Source: Stenotrophomonas nitritireducens (GTDB lineage Bacteria; Pseudomonadota; Gammaproteobacteria; Xanthomonadales; Xanthomonadaceae). From it: a DNA stretch of 64,000 nt. Under the pieces are notes generated by a model, which was not told the origin of the DNA, ran no database searches, and was given only the letters and a program-made list of their open reading frames with translations. Where the stretch lies: contig NZ_CP016756.1 in the NCBI RefSeq assembly GCF_001700965.1, positions 3,834,501-3,898,500 of the forward strand. The letters are read 5' to 3'. Positions 38,044 through 46,689 of the stretch are shown here, piece by piece. Made by a program: the position numbers and the translations under genes. Position 1 is the first letter of the stretch. Each line of letters opens with the position of its first letter.

Positions 38044-39087
38044 ATGGAGTTGCGACCGGAACAGCTGGCCAGCCAGATAAGCGCCCAGCCTTTGGCGCCG
38101 GTGTACCTGATTGCCGGCCCCGAACTGTTGCGGGTGATTGAAGCTGCCGATGCGGTGCGCGCCAGGGCGCGTGCCGATGGCATCGGCGAGCGCGAAGTAT
38201 TCGATGCCGATGGCCGCGATTTCGACTGGGGGCAACTGTCCTCCAGCTTCAACGCGCCCAGCCTGTTCAGTGCTCGCCGACTGGTCGAGGTGCGCCTGCC
38301 CAATGGCAAGCCGGGCAAGGAGGGCGCCGAGGTGATCAGCGACTTCTGTGCGCGGCCCGCGCCGGACGTGGTGCTGCTGATCACCGCCGGCGAATGGAGC
38401 AAGGCACACCAGGGCAAGTGGGCCGAAGCGGTCAACAAGGCTGGCGTACTGTCGGTGGCCTGGGCAATCAAGCCGCACGAGCTGGCGGACTGGATCGAGC
38501 GGCGCCTGCGCAGCAAGGGCTTGCGCGCCGATCCGGCTGCCGTGCAGCGGTTGAGCGAGCGGGTCGAAGGCAATCTGCTGGCCGCCGCGCAGGAAATCGA
38601 CAAGCTGGCGCTGCTGGCCGACGGCCAGCCGCTGGATGTCGCCAGGATGGAATCGCTGGTGGCCGATGCCGCCCGATACGATGTTTTCAGGCTCAGCGAT
38701 GCCGCGTTCTCCGGGCAGGCGCAGGCCGTGCTGCGGATGCTGGCGGGCCTGCGCGCCGAAGGCGAGGCTGTGGCAGCGTTGATGCCGATCCTGATCCGCG
38801 AGCTGCTGATCACCGCCGGTCTGGCACGGCTACAGGCCAGTGGCGGCAATCTGGCCGCGGAAATGAAATCCAAGGGCATCTGGGAATCACGCCAGGCGCC
38901 CTTCAAGCGGGCACTGCAGCGCCACCCCGATCCGCGCCGCTGGGAGCGCTTCCTCGCTGAAGCCTCGCAGGTGGATCGCATGGCCAAGGGGCGTGCCGAG
39001 GGCGATCCCTGGGTGGCCCTGGAACGCCTGCTGGTTGCGCTGGCCGAGGCCCGTGCGGTGCGTCTGCTTGTCCGTGGCGTGCGCTGA
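38044..39087 (+). CDS. holA: DNA polymerase III subunit delta
   Basis: This 347-residue protein is the delta subunit of the clamp loader, which opens the beta sliding clamp. The start shows LRPEQLASQISAQPLAPVYLIAGPELL, followed by the conserved AEGEREVF-like segment (here ADGIGEREVFDADGRDF). SSSFNAPSLFSARRLVEVRLP also fits the family. The C-terminal helical collar contains AQAVLRMLAGLRAEGEAVAA. It begins 43 bases after lptE, and nadD starts one base after its stop. Confidence 0.95.
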   Translation: MELRPEQLASQISAQPLAPVYLIAGPELLRVIEAADAVRARARADGIGEREVFDADGRDFDWGQLSSSFNAPSLFSARRLVEVRLPNGKPGKEGAEVISDFCARPAPDVVLLITAGEWSKAHQGKWAEAVNKAGVLSVAWAIKPHELADWIERRLRSKGLRADPAAVQRLSERVEGNLLAAAQEIDKLALLADGQPLDVARMESLVADAARYDVFRLSDAAFSGQAQAVLRMLAGLRAEGEAVAALMPILIRELLITAGLARLQASGGNLAAEMKSKGIWESRQAPFKRALQRHPDPRRWERFLAEASQVDRMAKGRAEGDPWVALERLLVALAEARAVRLLVRGVR

Positions 39088-39088
39088 C

Positions 39089-39793
39089 GTGGCTGGGCCG
39101 CCAGCGGCGGCCGCTGCCGGGCAACCGGGCCTGTGGCTGCTGTACGGGGGCACCTTCGACCCGGTCCACAACGGCCATCTGGCCATCGCCCGCTGTGCCG
39201 CCGCCGAATTGCAGGTGCCGGTGCATCTGATGCCGGCCGCTGATCCGCCCCATCGTGCGCCGCCCGGTGCCAATGCCGCACAACGCGCGCACATGCTGGA
39301 GCTGGCGATCGCAGGCGAGCCGGTGCTGCGTGTGGATACTCGGGAATTGCAACGCGCCGCCCGCCAGCCGGGTGTGCCGTCCTGGACAGTGGACACCCTG
39401 CGCGAGATCCGCGCCCAGATCGGCCCGCAGCGCCCGTTGGCCATGCTGATGGGGGCCGACAGCCTGCTCAGCCTGCCGAGCTGGCATGAATGGGAACACC
39501 TGCTCGAACTTGCGCATATCGTGGTGGCTGAACGCCCCGGCAGCGGTCTGGATGGCCCCTTGCCGGAAGCACTGGCGCAGCGCCTGCAGGGCGCCTGGGC
39601 CAAATCGGTGCAGGCCCTGGCCGAGACCCCGGCAGGGCGGGTCTGGCGGCTGCGGCAGCCGCTGCACGGCGAGTCGGCGACCGCATTGCGGGCATTGATC
39701 GCCGAAGGCGGCCAATGGCGTGATTTATTGCCTTCGGCGGTGGCGGAGTACATCCTTGCCCAAGGCCTGTATGGCAGTGCCGCGTCACTGTGA
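39089..39793 (+). CDS. nadD: Nicotinate-nucleotide adenylyltransferase
   Basis: This protein of about 234 residues transfers AMP to nicotinate mononucleotide in NAD synthesis. The nucleotidyltransferase motif GGTFDPVHNGHLAIAR lies near the start, followed by AADPPHR and MGADSLLSLPSWHEWE. The SATALRALIAEGGQWRDLLP motif closes the active site. No ATG is available: GTG 39089, one base after the holA stop, is the simplest start. GTG 39074, overlapping holA, is an alternative. Either leaves an Ala/Pro-rich extension before the fold. Confidence 0.93.
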   Translation: MAGPPAAAAAGQPGLWLLYGGTFDPVHNGHLAIARCAAAELQVPVHLMPAADPPHRAPPGANAAQRAHMLELAIAGEPVLRVDTRELQRAARQPGVPSWTVDTLREIRAQIGPQRPLAMLMGADSLLSLPSWHEWEHLLELAHIVVAERPGSGLDGPLPEALAQRLQGAWAKSVQALAETPAGRVWRLRQPLHGESATALRALIAEGGQWRDLLPSAVAEYILAQGLYGSAASL

Positions 39794-39810
39794 ATGCCGG
39801 CGGCGGCCAG

Positions 39811-39829
39811 GTTCTCTATAATCGTTCCC
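39811..39829 (+). promoter_or_regulatory. Promoter -10 element before rsfS
   Basis: A perfect TATAAT (39817-39822) lies just after the nadD stop and about 32 bases before the proposed TTG start of rsfS. A good -35 hexamer is not seen at 17 bases. It probably gives rsfS-rlmH expression independent of leuS. Confidence 0.5.
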
Positions 39830-39853
39830 CTTAATTCATCGAGTTCTGCTGCT

Positions 39854-40273
39854 TTGACCACCGAAGCCCAAGTCATCAAGACCCAAATGCCCAACCCGGC
39901 ACCCTCCGTACCGGCCCTGTTGGCGTCCGTCCACTCCGCCCTTGAAGAGATCAAGGCCCGGGATGCCGTCGAGCTCGATGTCCGTGGCAAGTCCAGCGTC
40001 GCTGATTACATGGTTGTGGTTTCCGGCACCTCCACCCGCCACGTCAAGTCGATCGGCGAGGAAGTCGTGCGCTTTGCCAAGAACCTGGGCGTGATGCCGC
40101 TGGGTGTGGAAGGCGAGCGCGAAGCCGAGTGGGTGCTGGTGGACCTGGGCGACGTCATCGTCCACGTCATGCTGCCGCGCGTGCGCGAGCTGTATGCGCT
40201 GGAGCGTCTGTGGACCGTTGGCGACCAGCCGCGCTCCGCCTATGACGACGAAGACGAGCAGGATGCGGGCTGA
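39854..40273 (+). CDS. rsfS: Ribosomal silencing factor RsfS
   Basis: This 139-residue protein of the Iojap/RsfS family binds L14 on the 50S subunit and blocks subunit joining when nutrients run low. Conserved stretches are VELDVRGKSSVADYMVVVSG, STRHVKSIGEEV, VEGEREAEWVLVDLGDVIVH and YALERLW. The tail is acidic. The TTG at 39854 keeps the N-terminal TEAQVIKTQ and lies downstream of a TATAAT. ATG 39887 would give a shorter version. It is cotranscribed with rlmH in many relatives, although a terminator-like hairpin lies between them here. Confidence 0.93.
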   Translation: MTTEAQVIKTQMPNPAPSVPALLASVHSALEEIKARDAVELDVRGKSSVADYMVVVSGTSTRHVKSIGEEVVRFAKNLGVMPLGVEGEREAEWVLVDLGDVIVHVMLPRVRELYALERLWTVGDQPRSAYDDEDEQDAG

Positions 40274-40295
40274 GCCCCACCGTTCCTGATTCTGT

Positions 40296-40324
40296 GACGG
40301 CGCCGCAGGGCGCCGTCTTCGTTT
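40296..40324 (+). terminator. Terminator-like hairpin between rsfS and rlmH
   Basis: GACGGCGCC and GGCGCCGTC form a 9-bp GC-rich stem with a 4-base loop, followed by TTCGTTT. The imperfect T-run suggests partial termination. Confidence 0.65.
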
Positions 40325-40350
40325 GTGCCGGCTGACACAGGAGGCCACGC

Positions 40351-40821
40351 ATGAAAGCCAGATTGATCGCCACCGGCGAACGCGCACCGGCCTGGGTGGC
40401 GCAGGGCTTTGTCGAATACCAGAAGCGTCTGTCGCACTGGTTGCCGCTGGAACTGGTGGAAATCGAACCGGGCCTGCGCGGCAAGGGCCGCGACCCCAGG
40501 CGCGCTATTGAGGACGAAGGCAAGCGGGTGTTGGCCGCGCTGCCCAAGAATCCCTATGTGGTGGCGCTGGACGTGCCGGGCCGGCAGCTCAGTTCCGAAC
40601 AGTTGGCGCAACGGCTGGAACATTGGCGCACGCAGGGGCGTGACCTGGCGTTCCTGATTGGTGGCCCGGAAGGGCATGCCGCCGAAGTGTCCGCAGCGGC
40701 CGATGAGAAGTGGTCGATAGGCCCGCTGACCTTGCCGCATATGCTGGTTCGGCTGGTGGTTGCCGAGCAGTTGTATCGCGCAGCAGCGATGTTGGCCAAT
40801 CACCCCTACCATCGCGCGTAA
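40351..40821 (+). CDS. rlmH: 23S rRNA pseudouridine-1915 N3-methyltransferase RlmH
   Basis: This 156-residue SPOUT-class methyltransferase modifies pseudouridine 1915 in helix 69 of 23S rRNA. The SAM-binding trefoil knot is visible as DLAFLIGGPEGHAAEV and in the closing LTLPHMLVRLVVAEQLYRA, with the usual C-terminal HPYHR. Length and sequence are standard. ATG 40351 has AGGAGG eight bases before it. It follows rsfS as in most gammaproteobacteria and precedes tRNA-Asn by 24 bases. Confidence 0.97.
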   Translation: MKARLIATGERAPAWVAQGFVEYQKRLSHWLPLELVEIEPGLRGKGRDPRRAIEDEGKRVLAALPKNPYVVALDVPGRQLSSEQLAQRLEHWRTQGRDLAFLIGGPEGHAAEVSAAADEKWSIGPLTLPHMLVRLVVAEQLYRAAAMLANHPYHRA

Positions 40822-40845
40822 TTAACGTATAGAATGCGCCTCCCC

Positions 40846-40922
40846 GCCCGAATAGCTCAGCCGGTTAGAGCACTTGACTGTTAATCAGGGGGTCGTTGGT
40901 TCGAGTCCAACTTCGGGCGCCA
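40846..40922 (+). tRNA. tRNA-Asn (anticodon GTT)
   Basis: A 77-base cloverleaf starts GCCCGAA and ends TTCGGGC-G-CCA, so the CCA is encoded. The anticodon GTT is at 40880-40882 in the loop CTGTTAA, and the T-arm is GTTGG-TTCGAGT-CCAAC. TAGAAT at 40830-40835 is a likely -10 box, with a GC-rich stretch between it and the tRNA as in stringently controlled promoters. Confidence 0.97.
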
Positions 40923-40935
40923 AGTTTTGATTGAA

Positions 40936-40967
40936 GACCCGCATCGCGAGATGCGGGTCTTTTTTTG
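40936..40967 (+). terminator. Rho-independent terminator of tRNA-Asn
   Basis: GACCCGCATC and GATGCGGGTC form a perfect 10-bp stem with a GCGA loop, followed by eight T residues. Confidence 0.95.
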
Positions 40968-40982
40968 TCCGCTGCTCAAGCA

Positions 40983-41007
40983 ACCCCGGCGCCTTGCGCG
41001 CCGGGGT
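40983..41007 (-). terminator. Terminator-like hairpin after the TonB-dependent receptor gene
   Basis: ACCCCGGCGC and GCGCCGGGGT pair around a 5-base loop just after the receptor stop. The following TTGCTT is a poor T-run on the minus strand. Confidence 0.5.
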
Positions 41008-41015
41008 CGGGTTCA

Positions 41016-43826
41016 TCAATTGAACGTGTACTTGGCACCCAGGGTGAAGTAACGGCCAACCGCGCCGCTGTAGTGCAGCGGGTTGTAGTTGACTGCGCCG
41101 TAGGTCAGCGGATCCAACGGTGCGATGCGGTCGGTGACGTTCTGCACCGAACCGAAGATCTCGAACGCATCGGTTGCACGCCAGCGGCCGGACAGGTCGA
41201 TGGTGTAGAACGAACGCAGCTCGCAACCACGTGGTGCATCGGAACCATCGGTGTAGTGATTGGCGCAGCTGTCACCTTCAAAGGCGACGTTGTCCATGCT
41301 GCCGATATAGTTGCCGATGGCGCTGATGCTGAAACGGTCCATGTCCCAGGTCAGGCCAAGATTGAGGCGATCCTTCGGCGTACCGATACAGTTGGTGACG
41401 TCGCAGTTGCCATGGGTGCCGGCGTACTGGTACACGGTGCCGGTGCCATCGTCGCGCTCGAACGAATTGATGCGGGTCCACTGCAGGTCCATCAGCAGTT
41501 TGCCGTAATTGCCCAGTTCCACCCGCTGGCGGATGTCGAAGTCAAATCCGCGGATGGTGGTGGAAGCGGAGTTGATGTAGTCAACACTGACCGCAAGCAG
41601 GCTGCCGCTGTTGGGAATGCCGGGCAGGTCATTGTCCGAACGGATGCCGCGTCCCGCAGCCAGGGCCAGGTCGGTGTCGCCCTGGTTGATCTCGTTGGTG
41701 CGTTTGATCTGCCAGGCGTCGAAGGTCATCGTCGTGCTGGAGGTCGGGTCCAACACCAGGCCAACGGTATAGCTCTTGGACTTTTCCGGTTTCAGGTCGG
41801 GGTTGGCCGAGGTGATGATGGCCAGGTTGACCGCACAGTCCGCAGCGGTTGCGCCCGGGGCCGGGGTGCCGCCCGGGCAGCGGACTGGATCGCGGGCGGT
41901 ACTGAAGGCGGCCAGCCCACCGTCACCGGCTTCTGCCGGGCCAGGTGCGCGGAAGCCTTCGGCGTAGGTCGCACGCAAGGCGATCCACTCGGCCGGGGTC
42001 CACTTCAGGCCGACTTTTGGCGTGGTTGCGGTGTCACCGTCCTTGTACTTGTCAACGCGCAGAGCGCCGGACAACTCCAGCGATTCCAGTACCGGTGCGA
42101 CCATTTCCGTATAGAGCACGCCCACTTCCTGTGTGCCCTTGTAGGCCGAGTAGCCCAGGCCGATGATGTCGCCCAGGTCGGTATAGCTCTGCGGGTCGAG
42201 ATTGGCTTTCTGGCGACGGTACTCGGCGCCGATTGCAAAGCCCAACGGGCCGCCAGCAAGATCGGCCAGGCTGCGCGAGGCTTTGAAGTCGATCATGTCC
42301 AGCGTGGTCGAGGCGTTGGCATGGATGGTCGGCGAGATGTAGTCGTACAACGCCTGCGAGTTCTGCCCGGCGTTGGCGCCAATACGCCACCAGCCCACCG
42401 GGCTGTTGGGATCGGTCAGCGCGGTGCGTACATGGCTGTAGCGCAGGAAGCCGGTGCGCTCGTTGACCAGTTGGGTCGCCGAATGCAAATAGGCGGTGTC
42501 GATATCCCAATCGCCAGCCGTGCCCTTCACGCCAACCAGGAAGCGGGTGAACTCGTTGGTGTTGGTGGTGACGCGCGGGCCGACGTCAAACGCGGCATAA
42601 CGCAGGCGTGCATCCACGCCCAGCGGATTGTCCGGATGGTCGGCGCCCAGCACTGTAGCGCCTGGTCCGCTGCTGGCGTTGACCGGGCCACCCGGGTAAC
42701 CCCATGAGCCAGAGACGCCGTTGGGGGTGTTGTAGAACACGTTCTTTTTCTTCGAGTAGCCGAATTCGCCATACATCTCGAAGTTGTCCGACAGCACGAA
42801 CGTACCGCGTGCGAACAGGTTGCCGAACTCTTCGCTGGGGCTCAGGCTGCGGAAATCCTGGGTCTGCCACAGGCAGCCGCCGCCGGCATCGACGGGGCTG
42901 ATGTTGGAGAACTGCGAACAGCCAGGCAGCGATTGATACAACCCGGTTGCCGGGTCGCGGATACTGCCGACCGGCGAGTTTCCGGCGACAGTGCCGTTGG
43001 CGGTGATAGCGCCATTGAGCGGGAAGAACTGGCCGCCCGAAACGCGATCAAAGCCATATCTGCCAAGGTCGCCATTGCCTATCCACTTGCGGTCGCGGCG
43101 ATCGGAAATGCGGATGTCGTCGGTTTTGCTGACGTCGATGCTGACGAAGGCATTGAAACCATCCTTGTCCAGGTCGCCCACGCCCGCGGTCAACGAGGCC
43201 TTGCGTGCATTGCCGTCGCTGTCACCGGAGGTGCCGTAGGACGCCTTCAGCATGGCGCCGGTGAAGTCGCGGCGCAGGATGATGTTGACCACGCCGGCGA
43301 TTGCGTCGGAGCCGTAGATGGCCGATGCGCCGTCCTTCAGCACTTCGACGCGCTCGACCGCATCCATCGGGATGACGCTCAGGTCGGTGAACACCTTCTG
43401 CCCGTCATCGGCCAGGCCATACGGGGCCATGCGGCGGCCGTTTAGCAGGACCAGGGTCGATGCCGCACCCAGGCCACGCAGCGAGATGCCGGAGCCGCCG
43501 CCGGCAAAGCCGGTGCCGAAACTCTTGGGAATGGAGCCGGCGCCATCGCTGGTCAGTGTCTGCAGGTATTCGGCGATGGTGGCCTTGCCGGTACGGTCGA
43601 TTTCCTGCCGGGTGATGACCTGCACCGGCGAGGCGGTTTCAGTGGTAGCGCGCGGGATGTTGGAGCCGGTAACGGTGATCCGGTCCAGGTTGGTGGCTTT
43701 CTCGTCCTGCGCCATGGCCAGCGGGGCGGTCGCTGCCAGGGTCAAGGGGACGAGGAGCAGGCGGGTGAGGTTGCCGGTGATGGCGTCGCTAAGACGGTTG
43801 CTGCGCGGGTAAGTCGGATGTTTCAC
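41016..43826 (-). CDS. TonB-dependent outer-membrane receptor
   Basis: This 936-residue receptor has a signal peptide ending near LAMAQ (residues 37-41) and a TonB-box-like segment, DRITVTGSNIPR. The plug domain (about 60-185) contains VQVITRQEIDRTGKATIAEY, ISLRGLGAASTLVLLNGRR and GASAIYGSDAIAGVVNIILR. The barrel fills the rest and ends in YFTLGAKYTFN with the terminal aromatic pattern of outer-membrane proteins. Paired Cys occur in extracellular-type loops (CSQFSN, GGCLWQ, CDVTNCIG). The ligand is not known. It lies downstream of a TonB-like gene on the same strand, which may energise it. Confidence 0.93.
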   Translation of the reverse strand: MKHPTYPRSNRLSDAITGNLTRLLLVPLTLAATAPLAMAQDEKATNLDRITVTGSNIPRATTETASPVQVITRQEIDRTGKATIAEYLQTLTSDGAGSIPKSFGTGFAGGGSGISLRGLGAASTLVLLNGRRMAPYGLADDGQKVFTDLSVIPMDAVERVEVLKDGASAIYGSDAIAGVVNIILRRDFTGAMLKASYGTSGDSDGNARKASLTAGVGDLDKDGFNAFVSIDVSKTDDIRISDRRDRKWIGNGDLGRYGFDRVSGGQFFPLNGAITANGTVAGNSPVGSIRDPATGLYQSLPGCSQFSNISPVDAGGGCLWQTQDFRSLSPSEEFGNLFARGTFVLSDNFEMYGEFGYSKKKNVFYNTPNGVSGSWGYPGGPVNASSGPGATVLGADHPDNPLGVDARLRYAAFDVGPRVTTNTNEFTRFLVGVKGTAGDWDIDTAYLHSATQLVNERTGFLRYSHVRTALTDPNSPVGWWRIGANAGQNSQALYDYISPTIHANASTTLDMIDFKASRSLADLAGGPLGFAIGAEYRRQKANLDPQSYTDLGDIIGLGYSAYKGTQEVGVLYTEMVAPVLESLELSGALRVDKYKDGDTATTPKVGLKWTPAEWIALRATYAEGFRAPGPAEAGDGGLAAFSTARDPVRCPGGTPAPGATAADCAVNLAIITSANPDLKPEKSKSYTVGLVLDPTSSTTMTFDAWQIKRTNEINQGDTDLALAAGRGIRSDNDLPGIPNSGSLLAVSVDYINSASTTIRGFDFDIRQRVELGNYGKLLMDLQWTRINSFERDDGTGTVYQYAGTHGNCDVTNCIGTPKDRLNLGLTWDMDRFSISAIGNYIGSMDNVAFEGDSCANHYTDGSDAPRGCELRSFYTIDLSGRWRATDAFEIFGSVQNVTDRIAPLDPLTYGAVNYNPLHYSGAVGRYFTLGAKYTFN

Positions 43827-43960
43827 GGTCTCTCTCCAAGGAACAGCGGCAAGAAGGCCGCAGGGATGCGGCCAAGAACATCGACGGCCGCGAATCTAGG
43901 TTTCCCATGGGTGACGACGTAGTGAAATAATCATTAATGGCCACAGACAGCTTGGCGCTT

Positions 43961-43993
43961 CTTATGGCAGCGTTTAGTTAGCGCTGCCATAAG
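43961..43993. promoter_or_regulatory. 12-bp perfect inverted repeat between tonB-like and receptor genes
   Basis: CTTATGGCAGCG and CGCTGCCATAAG are separated by 9 bases. No T-run follows on the minus strand, so it may be a regulator site or a Rho-type attenuating hairpin between the TonB-like gene and the receptor. The adjoining AT-rich ATTAATGATTATTTCACT (43920s-43940s, minus strand) probably contains the receptor promoter. Confidence 0.5.
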
Positions 43994-44009
43994 TTGCAAT
44001 CAGCCCAAT

Positions 44010-44675
44010 TCAGCCAAGTTTGAAGTCGACCGGGATCAGACCGTAGGCCTGTACCGGGCGGCCACCATCGGTGGCGGGTTGGAACTTCCAGCGACGCAGT
44101 ACCTGGTTGCGTGCGGCGGTGTCCAGGCTGCGATTGCCGCTGCTGTGCTCGACGCTCACTTCCAGTGGCGTGCCATCCACGTCCACCAATACCCGCAGGG
44201 TCACCGTGCCTTGCGCACCGGCGAGCAGAGCATCACGCGGATAGCCCGGCGGCGGTGCCTTGAGGTAGCGCAACTGCACACCCTGCAGCGGTGTGGAAAC
44301 GCCGGTCGATTCAATCGCCGGAAGGTTGTCGATTGCGGGGGCCACATCCACTGGCGCGGTGACCACTGCTTCGGTGGCGAAGACCGGCAGCACGGCAGTG
44401 TCGACCGGCGCGGCCAGTGCGGGTTGCCGCGGCGGCGACGGCGTGCGGGTCACCGGTACTTCCTTGGGCGGCGTTGGCGGGTTGGGGACGATGGGTTTGG
44501 CATCAGGTACCTGCCAGCGTTCGCGCACCGCATCGCTGTGGATGGGTACCTGCGACAGCGGGATCAGCAACAGCCCCAGGGCAAACGCGTGCAGGGCCAG
44601 GGCGGTGCTGTAGGCCAGGATGCGCGAGGGTTCTACGTGCAGGGACGGACTGCGGTGTTGTTGCGTGCGGACCAT
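44010..44675 (-). CDS. Energy transducer TonB family protein
   Basis: This 221-residue protein has a cytoplasmic stub, one N-terminal membrane helix (STALALHAFALGLLLIPL, about 23-40) and a Pro-rich spacer (about 57-90). The C-terminal TonB domain runs from about 135 to 221. That domain shows YPRDALLAGAQGTVTLRVLV, LDTAARNQVLRRWKFQPA and GRPVQAYGLIPVDFKLG. It should transfer proton-motive energy to outer-membrane receptors. No exbB/exbD genes are nearby, so it is probably a dedicated paralogue for the receptor 183 bases downstream that uses ExbBD encoded elsewhere. Confidence 0.9.
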   Translation of the reverse strand: MVRTQQHRSPSLHVEPSRILAYSTALALHAFALGLLLIPLSQVPIHSDAVRERWQVPDAKPIVPNPPTPPKEVPVTRTPSPPRQPALAAPVDTAVLPVFATEAVVTAPVDVAPAIDNLPAIESTGVSTPLQGVQLRYLKAPPPGYPRDALLAGAQGTVTLRVLVDVDGTPLEVSVEHSSGNRSLDTAARNQVLRRWKFQPATDGGRPVQAYGLIPVDFKLG

Positions 44676-44855
44676 GTACCACCTCCATGCGTGGGCGTGT
44701 GACAGAGAACAACGCGCGATGACACGGGACGGGGTTGCCGACTGCGGTCCCGTAGCTGCAGTGCGCCTGTTATCTGCGCGCTCGACAAGCGGGGGAATTG
44801 TTTCCGGTCAGCTGGCGGACAGCTTGAGGGTGCCGGGGTGGCGGGCGGGTAGGCC

Positions 44856-45146
44856 TTGTGGGAGCGGCGTCAGCCGCGAAGCAGGTGTGAGCTCAGTTTG
44901 CACGGCTGCCAGCAGCTTCAGCGATATCCAGCTTCGCGGCTGACGCCGCTCCCACAAATCTGCGGGGTGTTGCTGTTGTGCGCGGACAGCCCCGGGTGCG
45001 CTGCGCTTACCCGGGCTACGGACTACGGGCGGGTAGGTAGGCAGGGCCTTGTGGGAGCGGCGTCAGCCGCGAAGCAAGTGCGGGATCAGAGCTGCTACTG
45101 CTGCCAGCGTTGTCAGCTTCGCGGCTGACGCCGCTGCTCCCACAAG
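44856..45146. repeat. Two REP doublets in the gap upstream of the TonB-like gene
   Basis: The gap between the TonB-like and SIMPL genes (44676-45218) contains two inverted pairs of the TTGTGGGAGCGGCGTCAGCC element: 44856-44957 and 45049-45146. Each can fold into a long cruciform. CCCGGGTGCGCTGCGCTTAC, another dispersed piece, lies between them. No gene is seen in this 543-base gap. Confidence 0.8.
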
Positions 45147-45172
45147 CAAGCGCAGGCGGCACTGCTGCAGTA

Positions 45173-45198
45173 AAAACGGCGCCCGAGGGCGCCGTTTT
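45173..45198. terminator. Terminator-like hairpin after the SIMPL gene
   Basis: AAAACGGCGCC and GGCGCCGTTTT pair around CGAG. The A and T tails make it usable from both sides; it ends the minus-strand SIMPL gene 20 bases after its stop. Confidence 0.85.
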
Positions 45199-45218
45199 GG
45201 TTGCGACTGCAGGCTGGC

Positions 45219-45956
45219 TCAGCGGCCCAGTTCAAACACCACGTCCAGATTGACCGACACGGTGGTTTCGCCCGGCGACACGGCGGTGTCCATTTCGGCC
45301 TTGGCGCTGCGGCCGGCGGACATGGCCATCATCGGCATCGGCCGGAAGCCACCCTGGTTGCCCTCGGAAATGCTGACAATGCGGCGCACGCGCAGGCCCA
45401 GTGCCTTGGCATAGGTCTCGGCACGGGCCTGGGCCTTCTTCAGTGCGGCCAGGCGGGCTTCGTCATAGACCGGCTCGGGCTGGTCGATTTCAAAACTGGG
45501 GCCATTGATCTGGTTGGCGCCCTGCGCGGCCAGGCTGTCCAGCACCTTGCCCAGCTTGGTGATGTCGCGCACTTTCAGGCTGACGGTGTTGCTGGCCTGG
45601 TAGCCGGTGATCTTCGGCGGCTCGTTCTCGGTGTAGCGGTACTGCGGGCTGAGGTTGATGCCGCTGGTCTGAATATCGCGCTCGGCGATGCCGGCAGCCT
45701 TGATCGCGGCCATCACCTTGTCCATCTGCACAGCGTTCTCGCGCATGGCGGTATTGCCATCGACGGCCTGGGTGACCACACCCGCCGACAACGTGGCGAT
45801 GTCCGGCACCCGGTGGGCTTCTGCCTGGGCCGACACATTCAGCAGGGTGGCGTCACTGGCGACGGCCGTGGGCACAGTTTGGGCGTGGGCGGTCATCGCG
45901 GCTCCCAGGGCAAGTGACAGGGACAACAACAGTGGAGCAAGGGCGGTACGGCGCAT
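45219..45956 (-). CDS. SIMPL (DUF541) domain periplasmic protein
   Basis: This 245-residue exported protein has a signal peptide ending in MTAHAQ (residues 21-26). The SIMPL/DUF541 fold is recognisable in VSAQAEAHRVPDIATLSAGV, the variable middle with DIQTSGINLSPQYRY, and the closing ARLAALKKAQARAETYAKAL. Relatives include E. coli YggE, linked to oxidative stress, and BP26 of Brucella. The exact role is unknown. It is divergent from maf, with 131 bases between the starts. Confidence 0.92.
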   Translation of the reverse strand: MRRTALAPLLLSLSLALGAAMTAHAQTVPTAVASDATLLNVSAQAEAHRVPDIATLSAGVVTQAVDGNTAMRENAVQMDKVMAAIKAAGIAERDIQTSGINLSPQYRYTENEPPKITGYQASNTVSLKVRDITKLGKVLDSLAAQGANQINGPSFEIDQPEPVYDEARLAALKKAQARAETYAKALGLRVRRIVSISEGNQGGFRPMPMMAMSAGRSAKAEMDTAVSPGETTVSVNLDVVFELGR

Positions 45957-46087
45957 GAAGATCCTCCTTGGATGGATCGTGAAAGTGACTACAGGGCGAT
46001 GAACGGGTGGTGAGCCGGCTCGGGGTTGCGGTGACTTTGACGCCTTTGCCGATCATTCAGCCAGCCGCCGCAGGTTATGCTTCCGCG

Positions 46088-46684
46088 ATGCTTTATCTTG
46101 CCTCCCGTTCCCCCCGCCGCAACGAACTCCTTTCCCGCCTCGACGTGCCATTCCGGACGTTGGATCTGGATGTGCCCGAAGTACGGGCGGAAGGTGAACC
46201 TGCTGAAGCCTACGTGTGCCGGGTGGCCTTGGACAAGGCGCAGGCCGGCCTGGCACTGGTCGCCGCCGACCCGCAGGCGGTAGTGCTGGGCTCGGATACC
46301 GAGGTGGTGCTGGGCGACCGGGTCTACGGCAAGCCGGCCGACGCCGCCGATGCGGCGGCCATGCTGGCCTCCCTGGCCGGGCGCACGCATCGGGTGATCA
46401 CCGTGGTGGCCTTGGCCGCCGCCGGGCGCCACGCGCTGGAAACGGTGGTCTCGGAAGTGACATTCGCGCCGATGAGCGCGGCGCAGATCCAGGCCTATGT
46501 CGCCACCGGTGAGCCGATGGGCAAGGCTGGCGGCTATGCCATCCAGGGCGGCGCGGAGCGTTTCATCAGTCATTTGGCAGGCAGCTACTCAGGGGTGATG
46601 GGGCTGCCGTTGCAACAGACCGCTGTGCTGCTGGCGGCGTTTGCCGCCGGCGCCGCCGACGATTCCATGGACAAGGGGGAGTGA
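46088..46684 (+). CDS. yhdE: Maf/YhdE-type nucleoside triphosphate pyrophosphatase
   Basis: This 198-residue protein hydrolyses nucleotides such as dTTP/UTP or modified nucleotides to monophosphates. The Maf motif [12 protein letters not shown] opens the protein, and [18 protein letters not shown] carries the catalytic Asp. [19 protein letters not shown] is the conserved C-terminal motif. ATG 46088 begins right before the fold; an earlier in-frame start is not conserved. It precedes rng by 5 bases, and the order yhdE-rng-yhdP-tldD matches E. coli, which favours the YhdE branch. Confidence 0.93.
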   Translation: MLYLASRSPRRNELLSRLDVPFRTLDLDVPEVRAEGEPAEAYVCRVALDKAQAGLALVAADPQAVVLGSDTEVVLGDRVYGKPADAADAAAMLASLAGRTHRVITVVALAAAGRHALETVVSEVTFAPMSAAQIQAYVATGEPMGKAGGYAIQGGAERFISHLAGSYSGVMGLPLQQTAVLLAAFAAGAADDSMDKGE

Positions 46685-46689
46685 AGGAC

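Noticed and set aside
43905..43945. Fur box before the TonB-dependent receptor
   Set aside because: The AT-rich ATTAATGATTATTTC only partly resembles the GATAATGATAATCATTATC consensus, so iron control is not claimed.
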